DNA of 64,000 nucleotides. Origin: Acidimicrobiales bacterium (GTDB lineage: Bacteria; Actinomycetota; Acidimicrobiia; Acidimicrobiales; JAHWLA01). Positions 17,322 through 26,124 of the stretch are shown here, piece by piece. The position numbers were made by a program, and so were the translations under genes. The stretch's first letter is position 1. Each line of letters starts with the position of its first letter. The stretch is from assembly GCA_035536915.1 (NCBI GenBank), contig DATLNE010000003.1:53207-117206 (forward strand), in the 5' to 3' direction. Below the pieces are notes generated by a model. It was given only the letters and a program-made list of their open reading frames with translations. It did not search any database and had not been told where the DNA came from.

Positions 17322-17354
17322 ACCCCCAGGATGGCCTACCAGCCGGAGGTTTCG

Positions 17355-17525
17355 ATGGATCCCACGATCCGCTTTCTCTTCTACCTCGCAGCGGCAATCT
17401 GCTTCGCCATCGCCGCCTTCGCCGCGGGGCGGGCAGGCCGCGGGAACTCCATCGGCTTCCTGCCACTGGGCCTGCTGCTGTGGATCGCCCCCAGCGTCTG
17501 GGACGCAGGCTCCGCCGCCTTCTAG
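17355..17525 (+). CDS. Small membrane protein
   Basis: 56 residues with two hydrophobic helices (about 5-24 and 32-46) linked by 'GRAGRGNS', ending in a short polar tail. ATG at 17355 is chosen because CCGGAGG at 17344-17349 lies 5 bases upstream, an excellent ribosome binding site; ATG at 17331 has none. No family is recognised. It ends 5 bases before the stop of the convergent coiled-coil gene. Confidence 0.6.
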   Translation: MDPTIRFLFYLAAAICFAIAAFAAGRAGRGNSIGFLPLGLLLWIAPSVWDAGSAAF

Positions 17526-17530
17526 ACCGG

Positions 17531-19858
17531 CTAGACCGGCTCTTCCTGGCGGCGGAGCAAGTCCAGGTTGCGGGTCAGCGCCCGCACCCCGTCGACGATC
17601 TCGTGGAGGCGGGCGTCGAGCCTGCCGATGACGTCGGTCATCGAACCGGCCCGTCCTGCCACCTCGGCCACTTGGCCCCGGAGAACTGTCTCCAACCGGG
17701 CCATGTCGTCGCGGGTCCCCGCTGCGTGGCGGGCCAACAACTCGGGCACTTCAGGGCCGTCGAGGTCGGCTCGCACCGCCTCGATAGCCTGAGCGAGCGA
17801 CGAGACGCCGCCGTCGTGGCGCTCGGCCAGCACGACCATGGCCTCGTCGAAGGCCCGACGTAGGGCTGCTTCGGCCTTCGCCACCTCCGACGACAGCGAC
17901 CGCACGGACGCCTCTTGCACCGAGGTGAACGCGGCGCGTACCCGGTCGCCTTCGGCGGCGACCACGGCGGCCACGTCGACCTCAGGTTCGTCGTCGGCCT
18001 GCAGCACGTCGGTGAGCGACGACACGCCGAAGGCGATGGCGTCGACCGAGGAAGCCAGTTCGGCGAGGCGGGCCAGCACGGCATCGGTGCTTTGGCTGAT
18101 CGGCCCCCGCACGGCGTCGGGCAGCGCCGAGGCCACGGCCACGCTCTCGCGCACAGCGGCTGCCAACTCTTCCTGGGCGGCGGCCATGCGGCCCGCGGCG
18201 TGTTCGGCCACCTGTGCGGGCAGCCATCCGGCGAAGGCGCCCACCACGTCGGCCACCCGCTCGGTAACCAGTTCGTTGGAGGCCGACAGTTGGGCAGCCA
18301 GTTCCTCGCGCACCGATGCGGCGACCTGTTCGGCCACGCCCGTGCCCAACGGACCGGCGAGGCTGTCGACGTGGCCCCGCAAGGCGCCCGCCACTTCGTC
18401 GGGCAGGAAGGCGGCCAGCCCTGTGACCTGTTCGGCCACCACCCCACTGACCGACGCCGCCACCTGGTGCGCCATGCCCTCGACGTGTTGCCGGACAGCA
18501 CCTTCGAGCTGTGCCGCCGTCGTGCCGCCCACGCTGTCGAGATGCGAATGGAGTTGGGCGGCCTCCTCGGCCACCTGGCCCGCGACGGCTTCGACGTGCT
18601 CGCGCACGGCGGCGGCCACCTGCTCGGGGAGGTGGGCGGCGACGCCCGCCACGTGTTCGCCGACGCCCGCCACCTGCTCGCGCACCGCGGCCGCCACTTG
18701 TTCGGGAAGGAAGGCAGCCAGCCCGGCCACCTGTTCGGTCACCGACTCGTGGACGGCGGCGGTAACGCCTGCCACCTGCTCGCGCAACGCCCCCGCCACC
18801 TGCTCGGGGAGGAACGCAGCCAGGCTCGCCACCTGGTCGGCCACCGCGGCGTTGACGACACCGGGCATGGCCTCGGCCTGCCGGCGCAACGCATCCCCCA
18901 CCTGGTCGGCCACGAGGGCGTCGACGGTGCCGGGGATGGCGGCAACCTGTTCCTGCAGCGCGCCCGCCACTTGTTCGGGCAGCAGCGCGGCCACGCCCGC
19001 CACCTGTTCCCCCACGCCTGCGACCTGCTCGCGCACGGCGGCGGCCACTTGCTCGGGGAGGAAGGCAGCGAGGCCTGCCACCTGTTCGGCCACGCCTGCA
19101 CCCAACCCGGCGGCCAGGTCGTCGACGCGATGGTGCAGGGCGGCGACCACCTGTTCCGACATGGCATCGAGCCGCTGGCGAACAGGCCCGCTGACCTCCT
19201 CGGGCAGGTAGGAGGCGAGGCTCGTCACCTGTTCGGCCACGGCGGCGTTCACCGACGCCACCATGCGGGCCGTCTCGTCGTGCAGCGCAGCACCGATGCC
19301 GTCGACCTGGGTGCGAAGGGCCGCGGCCACCTGTTCGGGCAACGAGGCGGCGATGTAGGCCACCTGCTCGCCCAAGGCGACGGCCACCTGCTGGGGCAGG
19401 GCCACCACGGCGGGGGCCAGGCGTTCGGCCACCTCTTCGGCCAACCCGCCACGCACGCCCTCGATCCGTTCCACCAATTCGGCCCGTTCCGCCGCCTGAC
19501 GGGAAGCGTCGGGCACCAGCGAGTCGAGCACGGCCAGCCGATCGTGCAAGCGCTGGACGACCGCCCCGGCCACGGCGTCGAGGTCGATCGCCGGACCGTC
19601 GTCGTCGGCCGACGCCAGTTCCTCGAAACGGTGCGTAAGGGACGAGACGCTCACCCCCAGGGCGGCGACGGCGTCGGCGGCGCGGTCGCGGCTCCCCACG
19701 ACCTGGTCGAGGCGGGCCTCCAGGCGGTCGAGGCGGGCGTCGAGGCCGCCCAACACCTCCGAAAGGGTGGCCAGCATCCCCTGGAGGACGGCCGTGGCTC
19801 CCGACCCCCCGTCCGCGTCGATGACGGCAACCTGCTCCCCGGCGTAGTAATCGGGCAC
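17531..19858 (-). CDS. Large coiled-coil repeat protein (paralogue 1)
   Basis: 775 residues, almost wholly helical and very rich in Ala, Val, Glu and Gln. Residues about 155-520 are built from imperfect repeats such as 'EQVAGLAAFLPEQVAAAVRE' (heptad-like, apolipoprotein-like amphipathic helices, with a Pro at the turn of most units). Residues 20-50 contain 'VLQGMLATLSEVLGGLDARL', which matches residues 18-47 of the protein at 22985-24919, so the two are paralogues with different repeats. No signal peptide or membrane helix is seen. The GTG start at 19858 is fixed by AGGAGG seven bases upstream. A cytoskeletal, membrane-remodelling or surface role is possible; none can be shown. The long open frame upstream of the start is non-coding antisense of the next gene. 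Confidence 0.8.
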   Translation of the reverse strand: MPDYYAGEQVAVIDADGGSGATAVLQGMLATLSEVLGGLDARLDRLEARLDQVVGSRDRAADAVAALGVSVSSLTHRFEELASADDDGPAIDLDAVAGAVVQRLHDRLAVLDSLVPDASRQAAERAELVERIEGVRGGLAEEVAERLAPAVVALPQQVAVALGEQVAYIAASLPEQVAAALRTQVDGIGAALHDETARMVASVNAAVAEQVTSLASYLPEEVSGPVRQRLDAMSEQVVAALHHRVDDLAAGLGAGVAEQVAGLAAFLPEQVAAAVREQVAGVGEQVAGVAALLPEQVAGALQEQVAAIPGTVDALVADQVGDALRRQAEAMPGVVNAAVADQVASLAAFLPEQVAGALREQVAGVTAAVHESVTEQVAGLAAFLPEQVAAAVREQVAGVGEHVAGVAAHLPEQVAAAVREHVEAVAGQVAEEAAQLHSHLDSVGGTTAAQLEGAVRQHVEGMAHQVAASVSGVVAEQVTGLAAFLPDEVAGALRGHVDSLAGPLGTGVAEQVAASVREELAAQLSASNELVTERVADVVGAFAGWLPAQVAEHAAGRMAAAQEELAAAVRESVAVASALPDAVRGPISQSTDAVLARLAELASSVDAIAFGVSSLTDVLQADDEPEVDVAAVVAAEGDRVRAAFTSVQEASVRSLSSEVAKAEAALRRAFDEAMVVLAERHDGGVSSLAQAIEAVRADLDGPEVPELLARHAAGTRDDMARLETVLRGQVAEVAGRAGSMTDVIGRLDARLHEIVDGVRALTRNLDLLRRQEEPV

Positions 19859-19925
19859 GGCGGCGCCTCCTGTGACGTCCCTGCTCGGCGTCCCATTGTC
19901 CCGCGCCGGCCCCCCGGAGCGGAGG

Positions 19926-21101
19926 ATGGTCAACCTCGCCGCTCGACGCGCCGATAACCGGAGGATGGCCGGACCGCGCGCGCTGCACGAAGGGGACGAT
20001 GTCCTCGCCGGTGCGGAGTCCGTCGCGGAGCTCGAGCACTTCGACGGGTCGTCCACCAGGCTCGATGCCAACGCCACCGCCGCCCTCGACCGCATCGCCG
20101 ACCCCGACGGCCGGCCCCACCTGGTGCTGCGCCTGGGGCCGGGCAACAGCTTCCACCGCACCGCCCCCGACCGCTCCCGCCGAGGCCAGTACGAGGCCCG
20201 CACCCCCACCGCCGCCGCCCTGGCCCGCAACGCCACCTTCGTGGCCCGCTGCGCCGCAGACGGCGCCAGTGAGTTCACCGTGCTGACCGGCACCGTCGTG
20301 GTGCGGGGAACCACAGGCGGGACCGTCGTCCTGCGGGCCGGCGAGGCCGTAACTGTGGCCGCCGACGGGGCCGTGGGCGACGTCAGCAGCGCAGGCGACG
20401 ACGCGCTCGCCGACGACGAGTGGATCGCCGTCAACGCCTGGCTCGACGCCGAGGCCGCTCCCCCGCCCGAGCCTGAGCCCGCACCCGAGCCCGAGCTTGA
20501 ACCGGAGCCCGAGCCGGCCGCCGCCGCTCCCGAGGACCGCCCCATCTTCATCCCCGAGCCCGACGACCACCCCTGGAAGGTCGGCGTGGCTGCGGCCGTG
20601 GCCATCAGCATCGGCATCTTCTCGGTGATCATCGGCCGGGCGGGCTCGGCCCGGCCGGTGGACAACTCGGCCGACCCCGACATCGCCGTGCCCGGTCCGC
20701 CTGCCTTCTCCAGCCCCGCCTACACGGCGCCAGGCCCGGCGATGACGGCACCCCCGACCACCGAAGTGGCGGCCCCGCCGACCACCACGGCGCCGGCAGT
20801 GCCGGCCGCCGCCGCCTCGGTCGACACCGGCGCCTACGACGTGGCCAGCAAGTCGTGTTCCCGAGGCGGCACCAACGTGATCACCTTCACCGGCGCCTTG
20901 CGCAACAAGTCGTCGGCCCCGCACACCTACTCGGTGCGGGTGAAGTTCTCCGGGCCCCGCAACGACACGGTGACGACAGTGACCACCACCGTCGAGGTGC
21001 CCGCAGGCACCACCAAGACCTTCCGGGTCTCGACCCCGCCGCTGCGCAACGCCGCGGCCGCCACGGCCTGCGACGCCGACCGCGTCGACGTCGTTTCCTG
21101 A
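19926..21101 (+). CDS. FecR-like single-pass membrane protein
   Basis: 391 residues. The cytoplasmic N-terminal half resembles a FecR-type beta domain ('RALHEGDDVLAGAES', 'RLDANATAALDRI', 'FTVLTGTVVVRG', 'VVLRAGEAVTV'). A Pro/Glu-rich linker, one membrane helix (about 217-238, 'VGVAAAVAISIGIFSVIIG'), a Pro/Thr-rich linker and an external beta-rich domain of about 90 residues ('NVITFTGALRNKSSAPHTYS') follow. FecR proteins often act as anti-sigma or signal-transfer proteins, and a sigma gene lies 4 kb away, but no link is shown. Start ATG at 19926 has GGAG six bases upstream; the ATG at 19965 is directly preceded by a second GGAGG and is an alternative. Divergent from the coiled-coil gene. Confidence 0.7.
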   Translation: MVNLAARRADNRRMAGPRALHEGDDVLAGAESVAELEHFDGSSTRLDANATAALDRIADPDGRPHLVLRLGPGNSFHRTAPDRSRRGQYEARTPTAAALARNATFVARCAADGASEFTVLTGTVVVRGTTGGTVVLRAGEAVTVAADGAVGDVSSAGDDALADDEWIAVNAWLDAEAAPPPEPEPAPEPELEPEPEPAAAAPEDRPIFIPEPDDHPWKVGVAAAVAISIGIFSVIIGRAGSARPVDNSADPDIAVPGPPAFSSPAYTAPGPAMTAPPTTEVAAPPTTTAPAVPAAAASVDTGAYDVASKSCSRGGTNVITFTGALRNKSSAPHTYSVRVKFSGPRNDTVTTVTTTVEVPAGTTKTFRVSTPPLRNAAAATACDADRVDVVS

Positions 21102-21114
21102 GCAACCCTGGACG

Positions 21115-22941
21115 CTAGGGGCGCTGCGCCCTGAACCAGCCGGCCCACCCGGCCGTGCGGTCGAGGTAGACCCGGCGGGCGGCAAGCCCTGTGGCCCCGT
21201 AGTCGCCCTCGTAGCCCGACGTGCAGAAGCCGTCGGGGAAACACCACGGCATGGCGGGCTCGATCTGGGTGCCCTCGTGCCACTCGTTGTAGCTGGTGAT
21301 GGCCACGGTGTCGGCGTCGGCGGCGATGGCGTCGAGCCATGAGGCGTCGTAGCGGCGGCCACCGCCCCGGCCCACCTGGGTGCGGCGCGGGAAGGTGCGC
21401 TGGGTGGCGTGGCCGGGCGAGATGGCCGGCGCGCACAACAGGCGGAACCGATGGGCATGGCCGCAGGCTGGGACCAACTGCTCCCGGTTGTAGCGGATGG
21501 GGTTGTACGTGTAGATGCCGTCAAACCCGCTCTGGCGGGCGTACCAGGCGAAGTCGCCGTCGAGCACGTCGGCGAAGCGCGAGGTCTCCATCCACAAGCG
21601 CATGCCGGGGAACCGCTTGGCCACGCCCAGCCAGTCGCCCACCGGCGGCCCCATGCCGTCGTAGACGTAGGCCTCGTTGATCCCGAGGCGCGACAGCCGG
21701 GCGAGGTCGTCGCCCACGGACCCGGGCGAGCGGCCCGCGTAGGGCTCGATGTGGGCGGCCACCCGCAGCCCGTGCCGCCGGGCCGAGTCGACGACGACCG
21801 GGAGCACGCTGTCCTCGTACGTCCCCCGGCCCCACCATGAAGCCACGACCACGTTGATGCCACTGCGGGCCATCTCGGTCATGTGGGCGTCCACGGTGTC
21901 GGGGTCGCCACTGTTGTACACCCCGCGCTCGGGATAGAAGTCGGCGGGGATGTCGGCGGGCGGCGTCTCGTGCCCGTAGCCGGTCCAGTGGCGCCACGGC
22001 CCCGGGGGCGTCTCGTACCACGGGTAGTAGAAGATCGACACCTCGGCCGGGTAGCGAACAGGCCGGGCGGCCATGCCCACCACGGGCTGGTTCAGGGGGA
22101 GGTGGTTGGCGCTGCCCGAGTACGGGGCTTCGCCGAAGGTGAACACGCCCCCGTTGGAGGTGGCGATCCAATAGCCGTTGCCCCGAGGCGTGGGGGTGAT
22201 GCCGACGACCTGCCCGCCGACGTTCACGCCCGCCGTGGAGCCGTAGAACACAGCATCGCCGTAGGAGTAGACGGCACCGTCGGCGCCCACCAGCCAGTAG
22301 CCCAGCCCCGAGGGCGACGACGCCATGCCCACCACGTGCGAGGACAGGCGGATGCCGCCCGCGTCGCCATGCCAGCGGGCGTCCCCGAAGGTGAAGACCC
22401 GGCCGTCGGACGAGACCAGCCAGTACCCGTAGCCGGTCCCGGTGGGCACCATGCCGACGATGGGCTGGCTGTGCGGGGCGCCGCCCAGTGAGCCGAAGAA
22501 GAGGGCGTCGCCGAAGGTGAAGATGCCGCCGTCGGACGCCACGAGCCAGTAGCCCCCGCCGGTGTTGGTGGGTGCCATGCCGACGATGGGCCGGTTCAGG
22601 GGCGCCCCGCCGGTCGAGCCGTGGAAGGGCGCGTCGCCGAAGGTGAAGATGCCCCCGTCGGTGGCGACGGTCCAGTAGCCGTTGCCCTTCGGCGTGGGCG
22701 CCATGCCGATCATGGGCTTGTTCAGGTGGCGTCCGCCCATGGAGCCGTGGAACGGGGTGTCGTAGCTGAAGATGCCGCCGTCGGTGGCCACCAGCCAATA
22801 GCCGTGGGCGATGCCCGTCCCCGGTCCCGCCGCTTGGGCGCCGACATCGCTGGAGCGCGCCGAAGTCGGTCCCAAGGTCAAGCTGGTCGCCACCACGCTG
22901 ATGGCCGCCACTATCCGCCGTGCCCGCGTTCGCCGTTGCAT
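21115..22941 (-). CDS. Secreted GH99-like protein with six propeller-like repeats
   Basis: 608 residues. A signal peptide (basic start, hydrophobic to about 25) is followed by six tandem repeats of about 42 residues (about 45-300), each with a form of 'GYWLVASDGGIFTFGDA', then a loop 'FxGS' and 'PIVGMAPT'. The C-terminal half resembles GH99/endo-alpha-mannosidase-like proteins: 'IFYYPWYETPPGPWRHW', 'ARSGINVVVASWWG', 'AAHIEPYAGR', 'SGFDGIYTYNP' and 'ITSYNEWHEGTQIEPA'. Polysaccharide cleavage outside the cell is a reasonable inference. The repeats probably form a propeller or ligand-binding surface. It is convergent with the FecR-like gene and lies 43 bases downstream of coiled-coil paralogue 2. 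Confidence 0.8.
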   Translation of the reverse strand: MQRRTRARRIVAAISVVATSLTLGPTSARSSDVGAQAAGPGTGIAHGYWLVATDGGIFSYDTPFHGSMGGRHLNKPMIGMAPTPKGNGYWTVATDGGIFTFGDAPFHGSTGGAPLNRPIVGMAPTNTGGGYWLVASDGGIFTFGDALFFGSLGGAPHSQPIVGMVPTGTGYGYWLVSSDGRVFTFGDARWHGDAGGIRLSSHVVGMASSPSGLGYWLVGADGAVYSYGDAVFYGSTAGVNVGGQVVGITPTPRGNGYWIATSNGGVFTFGEAPYSGSANHLPLNQPVVGMAARPVRYPAEVSIFYYPWYETPPGPWRHWTGYGHETPPADIPADFYPERGVYNSGDPDTVDAHMTEMARSGINVVVASWWGRGTYEDSVLPVVVDSARRHGLRVAAHIEPYAGRSPGSVGDDLARLSRLGINEAYVYDGMGPPVGDWLGVAKRFPGMRLWMETSRFADVLDGDFAWYARQSGFDGIYTYNPIRYNREQLVPACGHAHRFRLLCAPAISPGHATQRTFPRRTQVGRGGGRRYDASWLDAIAADADTVAITSYNEWHEGTQIEPAMPWCFPDGFCTSGYEGDYGATGLAARRVYLDRTAGWAGWFRAQRP

Positions 22942-22984
22942 CTGCTTCCAGGGTCGCGCACGGCGGCCCTCGAAGCGGACGCGA

Positions 22985-24919
22985 TCAGGGAGCGGCGGCC
23001 GCCATGCCGTCGACGGAGACGTGCAGGGCGTTGCGCAGGGCTTCGACCGTGGCAGCCAGGGCGACCACCCGCTGGGCCACCAACGCCGTCTCCCGCTCGA
23101 CGACCTCGGTCACGCCCGAAGCCACCTGGGCCATGCGGGCCTGGTCGTGCTGCTGGCGCTTCACGCTGTCGAGGTGCAGGCCCGACTCCAGCCGTTCGAC
23201 GTCGCTGCGCATGGCGGAACGGGTTTCGAGCACAAGCTCGGCCACCCGACTGCCCACCGCGGCCTGCTGCTCGACCGCCCCGACGACCGACTGGCACAAC
23301 GACTGGACGGTCTCCAGCCGACGGTGTTCGTCGTTGAGGGCGGCGGCCACCTGCTCCAGCAGGCGGGTGGCGCTCGCCTGGCGGTCGGTGAGGTCGGTGG
23401 CCAGCTGGTCGACGTCGATGGTGTCGAGCTTGTGGGCGAGGGCTGCGGTGCGGCCGTCGATGCGGCGGATCAACGACGTGTGCAACGAGTTGAGGGCGTC
23501 CTGCTGCTCTCGCGAGGCGTTCTCGACGGCCGCCAGCACGGGACGGCTGCGGTCCTCCGCGGCCAGGCGGGCCACGGCGTCGGCCATGCCGTTGACGGTG
23601 GACGAGAGCGAGTCGAGGTTGCCCGCCATCTCGCTGAGCCTGCCCAGCGACGAGCGGACGTCGGCCGCCACCAGGTCGTCGTGGGCGGTGGCGTGCGTCA
23701 GCAGCCGCTCGAGCCCGGCGCCGAGGGTGGAGTGGATCTCGCTGGCCAACGTGGTGGCCCGGGCTTCGTCGTGTTCGAGGCTGGATGCCAACAGGGCCTC
23801 GATGCGGGCCAGTCGGGCCCCGGCGTCGTCGCCCTTGGGAACGTTGCCGTTGCCCGAAGCGTTGGCTTGGGTATGCGCCACGACCGCCTCGACCGCAGCC
23901 ACGGCGCGCTGCAGCGCGTCGCCTTGGTCGGCGCGCGAGGCGAGCAGCGCCTCTTCCAGGCGCTCGGCCACGGCGTGCACGGCCATGGTCGATTCGGCCC
24001 GGGCTTCGGCCAAGTCGGCCTCCAGGCGGGCCAGGCCCAGGGCCACGACGGTGGGGTCGGCGGGCGGGGTGCCCGCTGTGGTGAGCAGTTCGGCGATGCC
24101 TGCGGTGACGGCGGCCAGACGCTCGTCGAGCAGGGCGCCGAACTCGGGGCCGACAGACGGGGCCGTGGCTTCGGCCATGGCCTCGGCCATGGCGGCTCGG
24201 ACTTCGGCGGCGACCAGGCCGGGCGACACCGAGGTAGCGGCAACCGCACCGGCCAAGGCGTCGAGCCGGGCTTCCAGGGCCGACATGTCGGGCTGCGGGA
24301 GGCTCGCGACAGCGGCGGCCAAGCTCTCGACGCGGGCTTCCAGTACAGCCGTATCGGGCGCGGGCAGGCCGGCCAGGGCCTCGACCGCCTCCGTGAGCCC
24401 GTCGAGCCTGGCCTGCAAGGAACCCAGGTCGGGCTGGGGCACGGCGTCGACGGCGTCGGACAATTCCTCGAACCGGGCCTCCAAGGCGGAGGTGTCCGGG
24501 GCGGGCAGCGAGGCGACGGCCTGCGCCAACGCGTCGAGCCGGGCTTCCAAGGCGGAGGTGTCGGGGGCGGGTGCCTCACGAACCGCCTCGGCCAGAGCGT
24601 CGATGCGGGCCTGCAGCGCCGAGGTGTCGGGCTTGGTCACGGCCGCTTCCACCCCGGCCAGGCGGGCGTCGAGCCCGTCGAGGCGCTCCAATCGTCCGCG
24701 GAGGGGCTCGATCACCGCTTCGGGCAGTTCCGTGGCCAGGCGCTGGGCGGCCGTGCGGGTAGCCGTGGTCTGGCCCACTACGGTGGCTTCCAGCGTGGAA
24801 AGCCGGTCCTCCAGCCGTTCCAGCACCTCGGCCATGGTGGCCAACATGCCGTGCACGACCGCGCTGGTACCGGGGTCGGCCTGCCAGTCGGGCGGGCTCG
24901 AATCCTCTCCGCCGTCCAT
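22985..24919 (-). CDS. Large coiled-coil repeat protein (paralogue 2)
   Basis: 644 residues, helical throughout. After the shared N-terminal segment 'VVHGMLATMAEVLERLEDRL' come six repeats of 22-25 residues of the form 'PDTSALEARLDALAQAVASL' (about 92-226), then a long heptad-patterned coiled coil with 'ARIEALLASSLEHDEARATT' and 'LSSTVNGMADAVARLAAED'. No signal peptide, membrane helix or catalytic motif is visible. It is paralogous to the 17531-19858 protein through the N-terminal segment but has unrelated repeats. ATG at 24919 is chosen because upstream codons are unlike coding sequence (Cys/Trp/Lys-rich). It is divergent from the sigma factor gene with a 203-base gap. Confidence 0.78.
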   Translation of the reverse strand: MDGGEDSSPPDWQADPGTSAVVHGMLATMAEVLERLEDRLSTLEATVVGQTTATRTAAQRLATELPEAVIEPLRGRLERLDGLDARLAGVEAAVTKPDTSALQARIDALAEAVREAPAPDTSALEARLDALAQAVASLPAPDTSALEARFEELSDAVDAVPQPDLGSLQARLDGLTEAVEALAGLPAPDTAVLEARVESLAAAVASLPQPDMSALEARLDALAGAVAATSVSPGLVAAEVRAAMAEAMAEATAPSVGPEFGALLDERLAAVTAGIAELLTTAGTPPADPTVVALGLARLEADLAEARAESTMAVHAVAERLEEALLASRADQGDALQRAVAAVEAVVAHTQANASGNGNVPKGDDAGARLARIEALLASSLEHDEARATTLASEIHSTLGAGLERLLTHATAHDDLVAADVRSSLGRLSEMAGNLDSLSSTVNGMADAVARLAAEDRSRPVLAAVENASREQQDALNSLHTSLIRRIDGRTAALAHKLDTIDVDQLATDLTDRQASATRLLEQVAAALNDEHRRLETVQSLCQSVVGAVEQQAAVGSRVAELVLETRSAMRSDVERLESGLHLDSVKRQQHDQARMAQVASGVTEVVERETALVAQRVVALAATVEALRNALHVSVDGMAAAAP

Positions 24920-25002
24920 CACCAACGCCTGGGGACCGGTTCCGGACACGGGACCATGATCGCCCTGGCGGGCAGAAAAGTGGCGGATACCACACTTTCC
25001 GT

Positions 25003-25032
25003 GGGACAGAACGGGTCCACCTGTTTTACACT
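25003..25032 (+). promoter_or_regulatory. Candidate promoter of the sigma factor gene
   Basis: GGGACA (25003-25008) and TACACT (25027-25032) are separated by 18 bases and resemble the -35 and -10 boxes of a housekeeping promoter. They lie about 90 bases before the GTG of the sigma gene in an unusually T-rich patch of an otherwise GC-rich gap. Confidence 0.35.
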
Positions 25033-25122
25033 GGACCTTCGGTCTTTGCCGCTTCCGGCGCGCGCCCAAGCGGCCGTCTTCCCCCTTCCATCCCCCAGTC
25101 CAGCACCACAAGAGGTGACGTA

Positions 25123-26058
25123 GTGCCCAAGCAACGGCCTGAACGTGAGGAAGAAGACCTCGTTCGGCTCTACCTCAACGACATCGGGAAGCATGGCCTC
25201 CTGACCAAGGACGACGAGGCTCGCCTCGGACAGGCCATCGAAACGGCCACTGCGGCGCGGGACGAGCTCAACTCGGGCAAGACCCTCACGGCGGCCGAGA
25301 AGCGCAAGCTCCGCCAGGCCATCCGGGAGGGCGAGCGGGCCACCCAGATCTTCATCGAGTCCAACCTGCGGCTGGTGGTGTCGATCGCCAAGAAGTACCA
25401 GGCGTCCGACCTCCCGCTGCTCGACCTGGTGCAGGAGGGCAACCTGGGCCTGATGCACGCGGTCGAGAAGTTCGACTACCGCAAGGGCTTCAAGTTCTCC
25501 ACCTACGCCACCTGGTGGATCCGCCAGGCCATCACCCGGGGCATCGCCAACACCGGCCGCACCATCCGGCTGCCCGTCCATGCGGGCGACCTGCTGTCGA
25601 GGCTCAAGAAGGCCCGGGTGCAGCTCGAGCTGGAGAAGGGCCGTCGCCCCACCCTGGGCGAACTGGCCAAGGAGCTCGACCTGCCCGAGCGGCAGGTGGC
25701 CGAGATCCTGCGCTACGCCTCCGAGCCCATGTCGCTGTCCGACCCCCTGCGGGAGGACTCCGACACCGAGCTCGGCGACATCGTCGAGGACCGCGGTGCC
25801 GTGTCGCCCTTCGAGGCGGCTGCCGAGGCCCTGCTGCCCGACGAGCTGTCGCGGCTGCTGGCCCCCTTGGGCGAGCGGGAGCGCGAGATCCTGCGGCTGC
25901 GCTTCGGCCTCGACCGGGGCGAGCCCCGCACCCTGGAAGAGGTGGGCGACAAGTTCAACCTCACCCGGGAGCGCATCCGCCAGATCGAGGCCCGGGCCAT
26001 GTCGAAGCTCCGGCACCCCTCGGCCGACACCGGCGCCCGCGAACTCCTCACCGGCTGA
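25123..26058 (+). CDS. RpoD-family sigma factor (group 1/2 type)
   Basis: 311 residues with all core sigma-70 regions: 1.2 ('DLVRLYLNDIGKHGLLTKDD'), 2 ('IESNLRLVVSIAKKY', 'LLDLVQEGNLGLMHAVEKFD', 'FSTYATWWIRQAITRGIA'), 3 ('RPTLGELAKELDLPERQVAE') and 4 ('LPDELSRLLAPLGEREREIL' and 'LTRERIRQIEARAMSKLR'). The short N-terminus without region 1.1 suggests a group 2 factor (SigB/HrdB relative) rather than the main housekeeping factor, which is usually longer in actinobacteria. Such factors direct RNA polymerase to stress or stationary-phase promoters. Start GTG at 25123 has AGAGGTG at 25111-25117. A strong stem-loop follows the stop. Confidence 0.93.
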   Translation: MPKQRPEREEEDLVRLYLNDIGKHGLLTKDDEARLGQAIETATAARDELNSGKTLTAAEKRKLRQAIREGERATQIFIESNLRLVVSIAKKYQASDLPLLDLVQEGNLGLMHAVEKFDYRKGFKFSTYATWWIRQAITRGIANTGRTIRLPVHAGDLLSRLKKARVQLELEKGRRPTLGELAKELDLPERQVAEILRYASEPMSLSDPLREDSDTELGDIVEDRGAVSPFEAAAEALLPDELSRLLAPLGEREREILRLRFGLDRGEPRTLEEVGDKFNLTRERIRQIEARAMSKLRHPSADTGARELLTG

Positions 26059-26083
26059 GGCGGCGCACCAAGACGCAGACCAC

Positions 26084-26107
26084 AAGGGCGGCCTCCGGGC
26101 CGCCCTT
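26084..26107 (+). terminator. Stem-loop terminator after the sigma gene
   Basis: AAGGGCGGCC (26084-26093) pairs perfectly with GGCCGCCCTT (26098-26107) around loop TCCG, 26 bases after the stop codon. It is followed by only two or three T residues (TTCGTCGT). Confidence 0.75.
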
Positions 26108-26124
26108 CGTCGTACGTAGGCGGT

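Noticed and set aside
17531..19858. Repeated DNA blocks considered as CRISPR or satellite
   Set aside because: The periodicity is in frame with protein repeats, units are imperfect and there are no unique spacers.
17982..21863. 1293-codon open frame on the minus strand
   Set aside because: Arg/Gly-rich shadow of the coiled-coil and FecR-like genes, caused by lack of stops in GC-rich DNA.
22811..25123. 770-codon open frame on the plus strand over coiled-coil paralogue 2
   Set aside because: Gly/His/Arg-rich antisense; it overlaps the sigma start and has no recognisable protein pattern.
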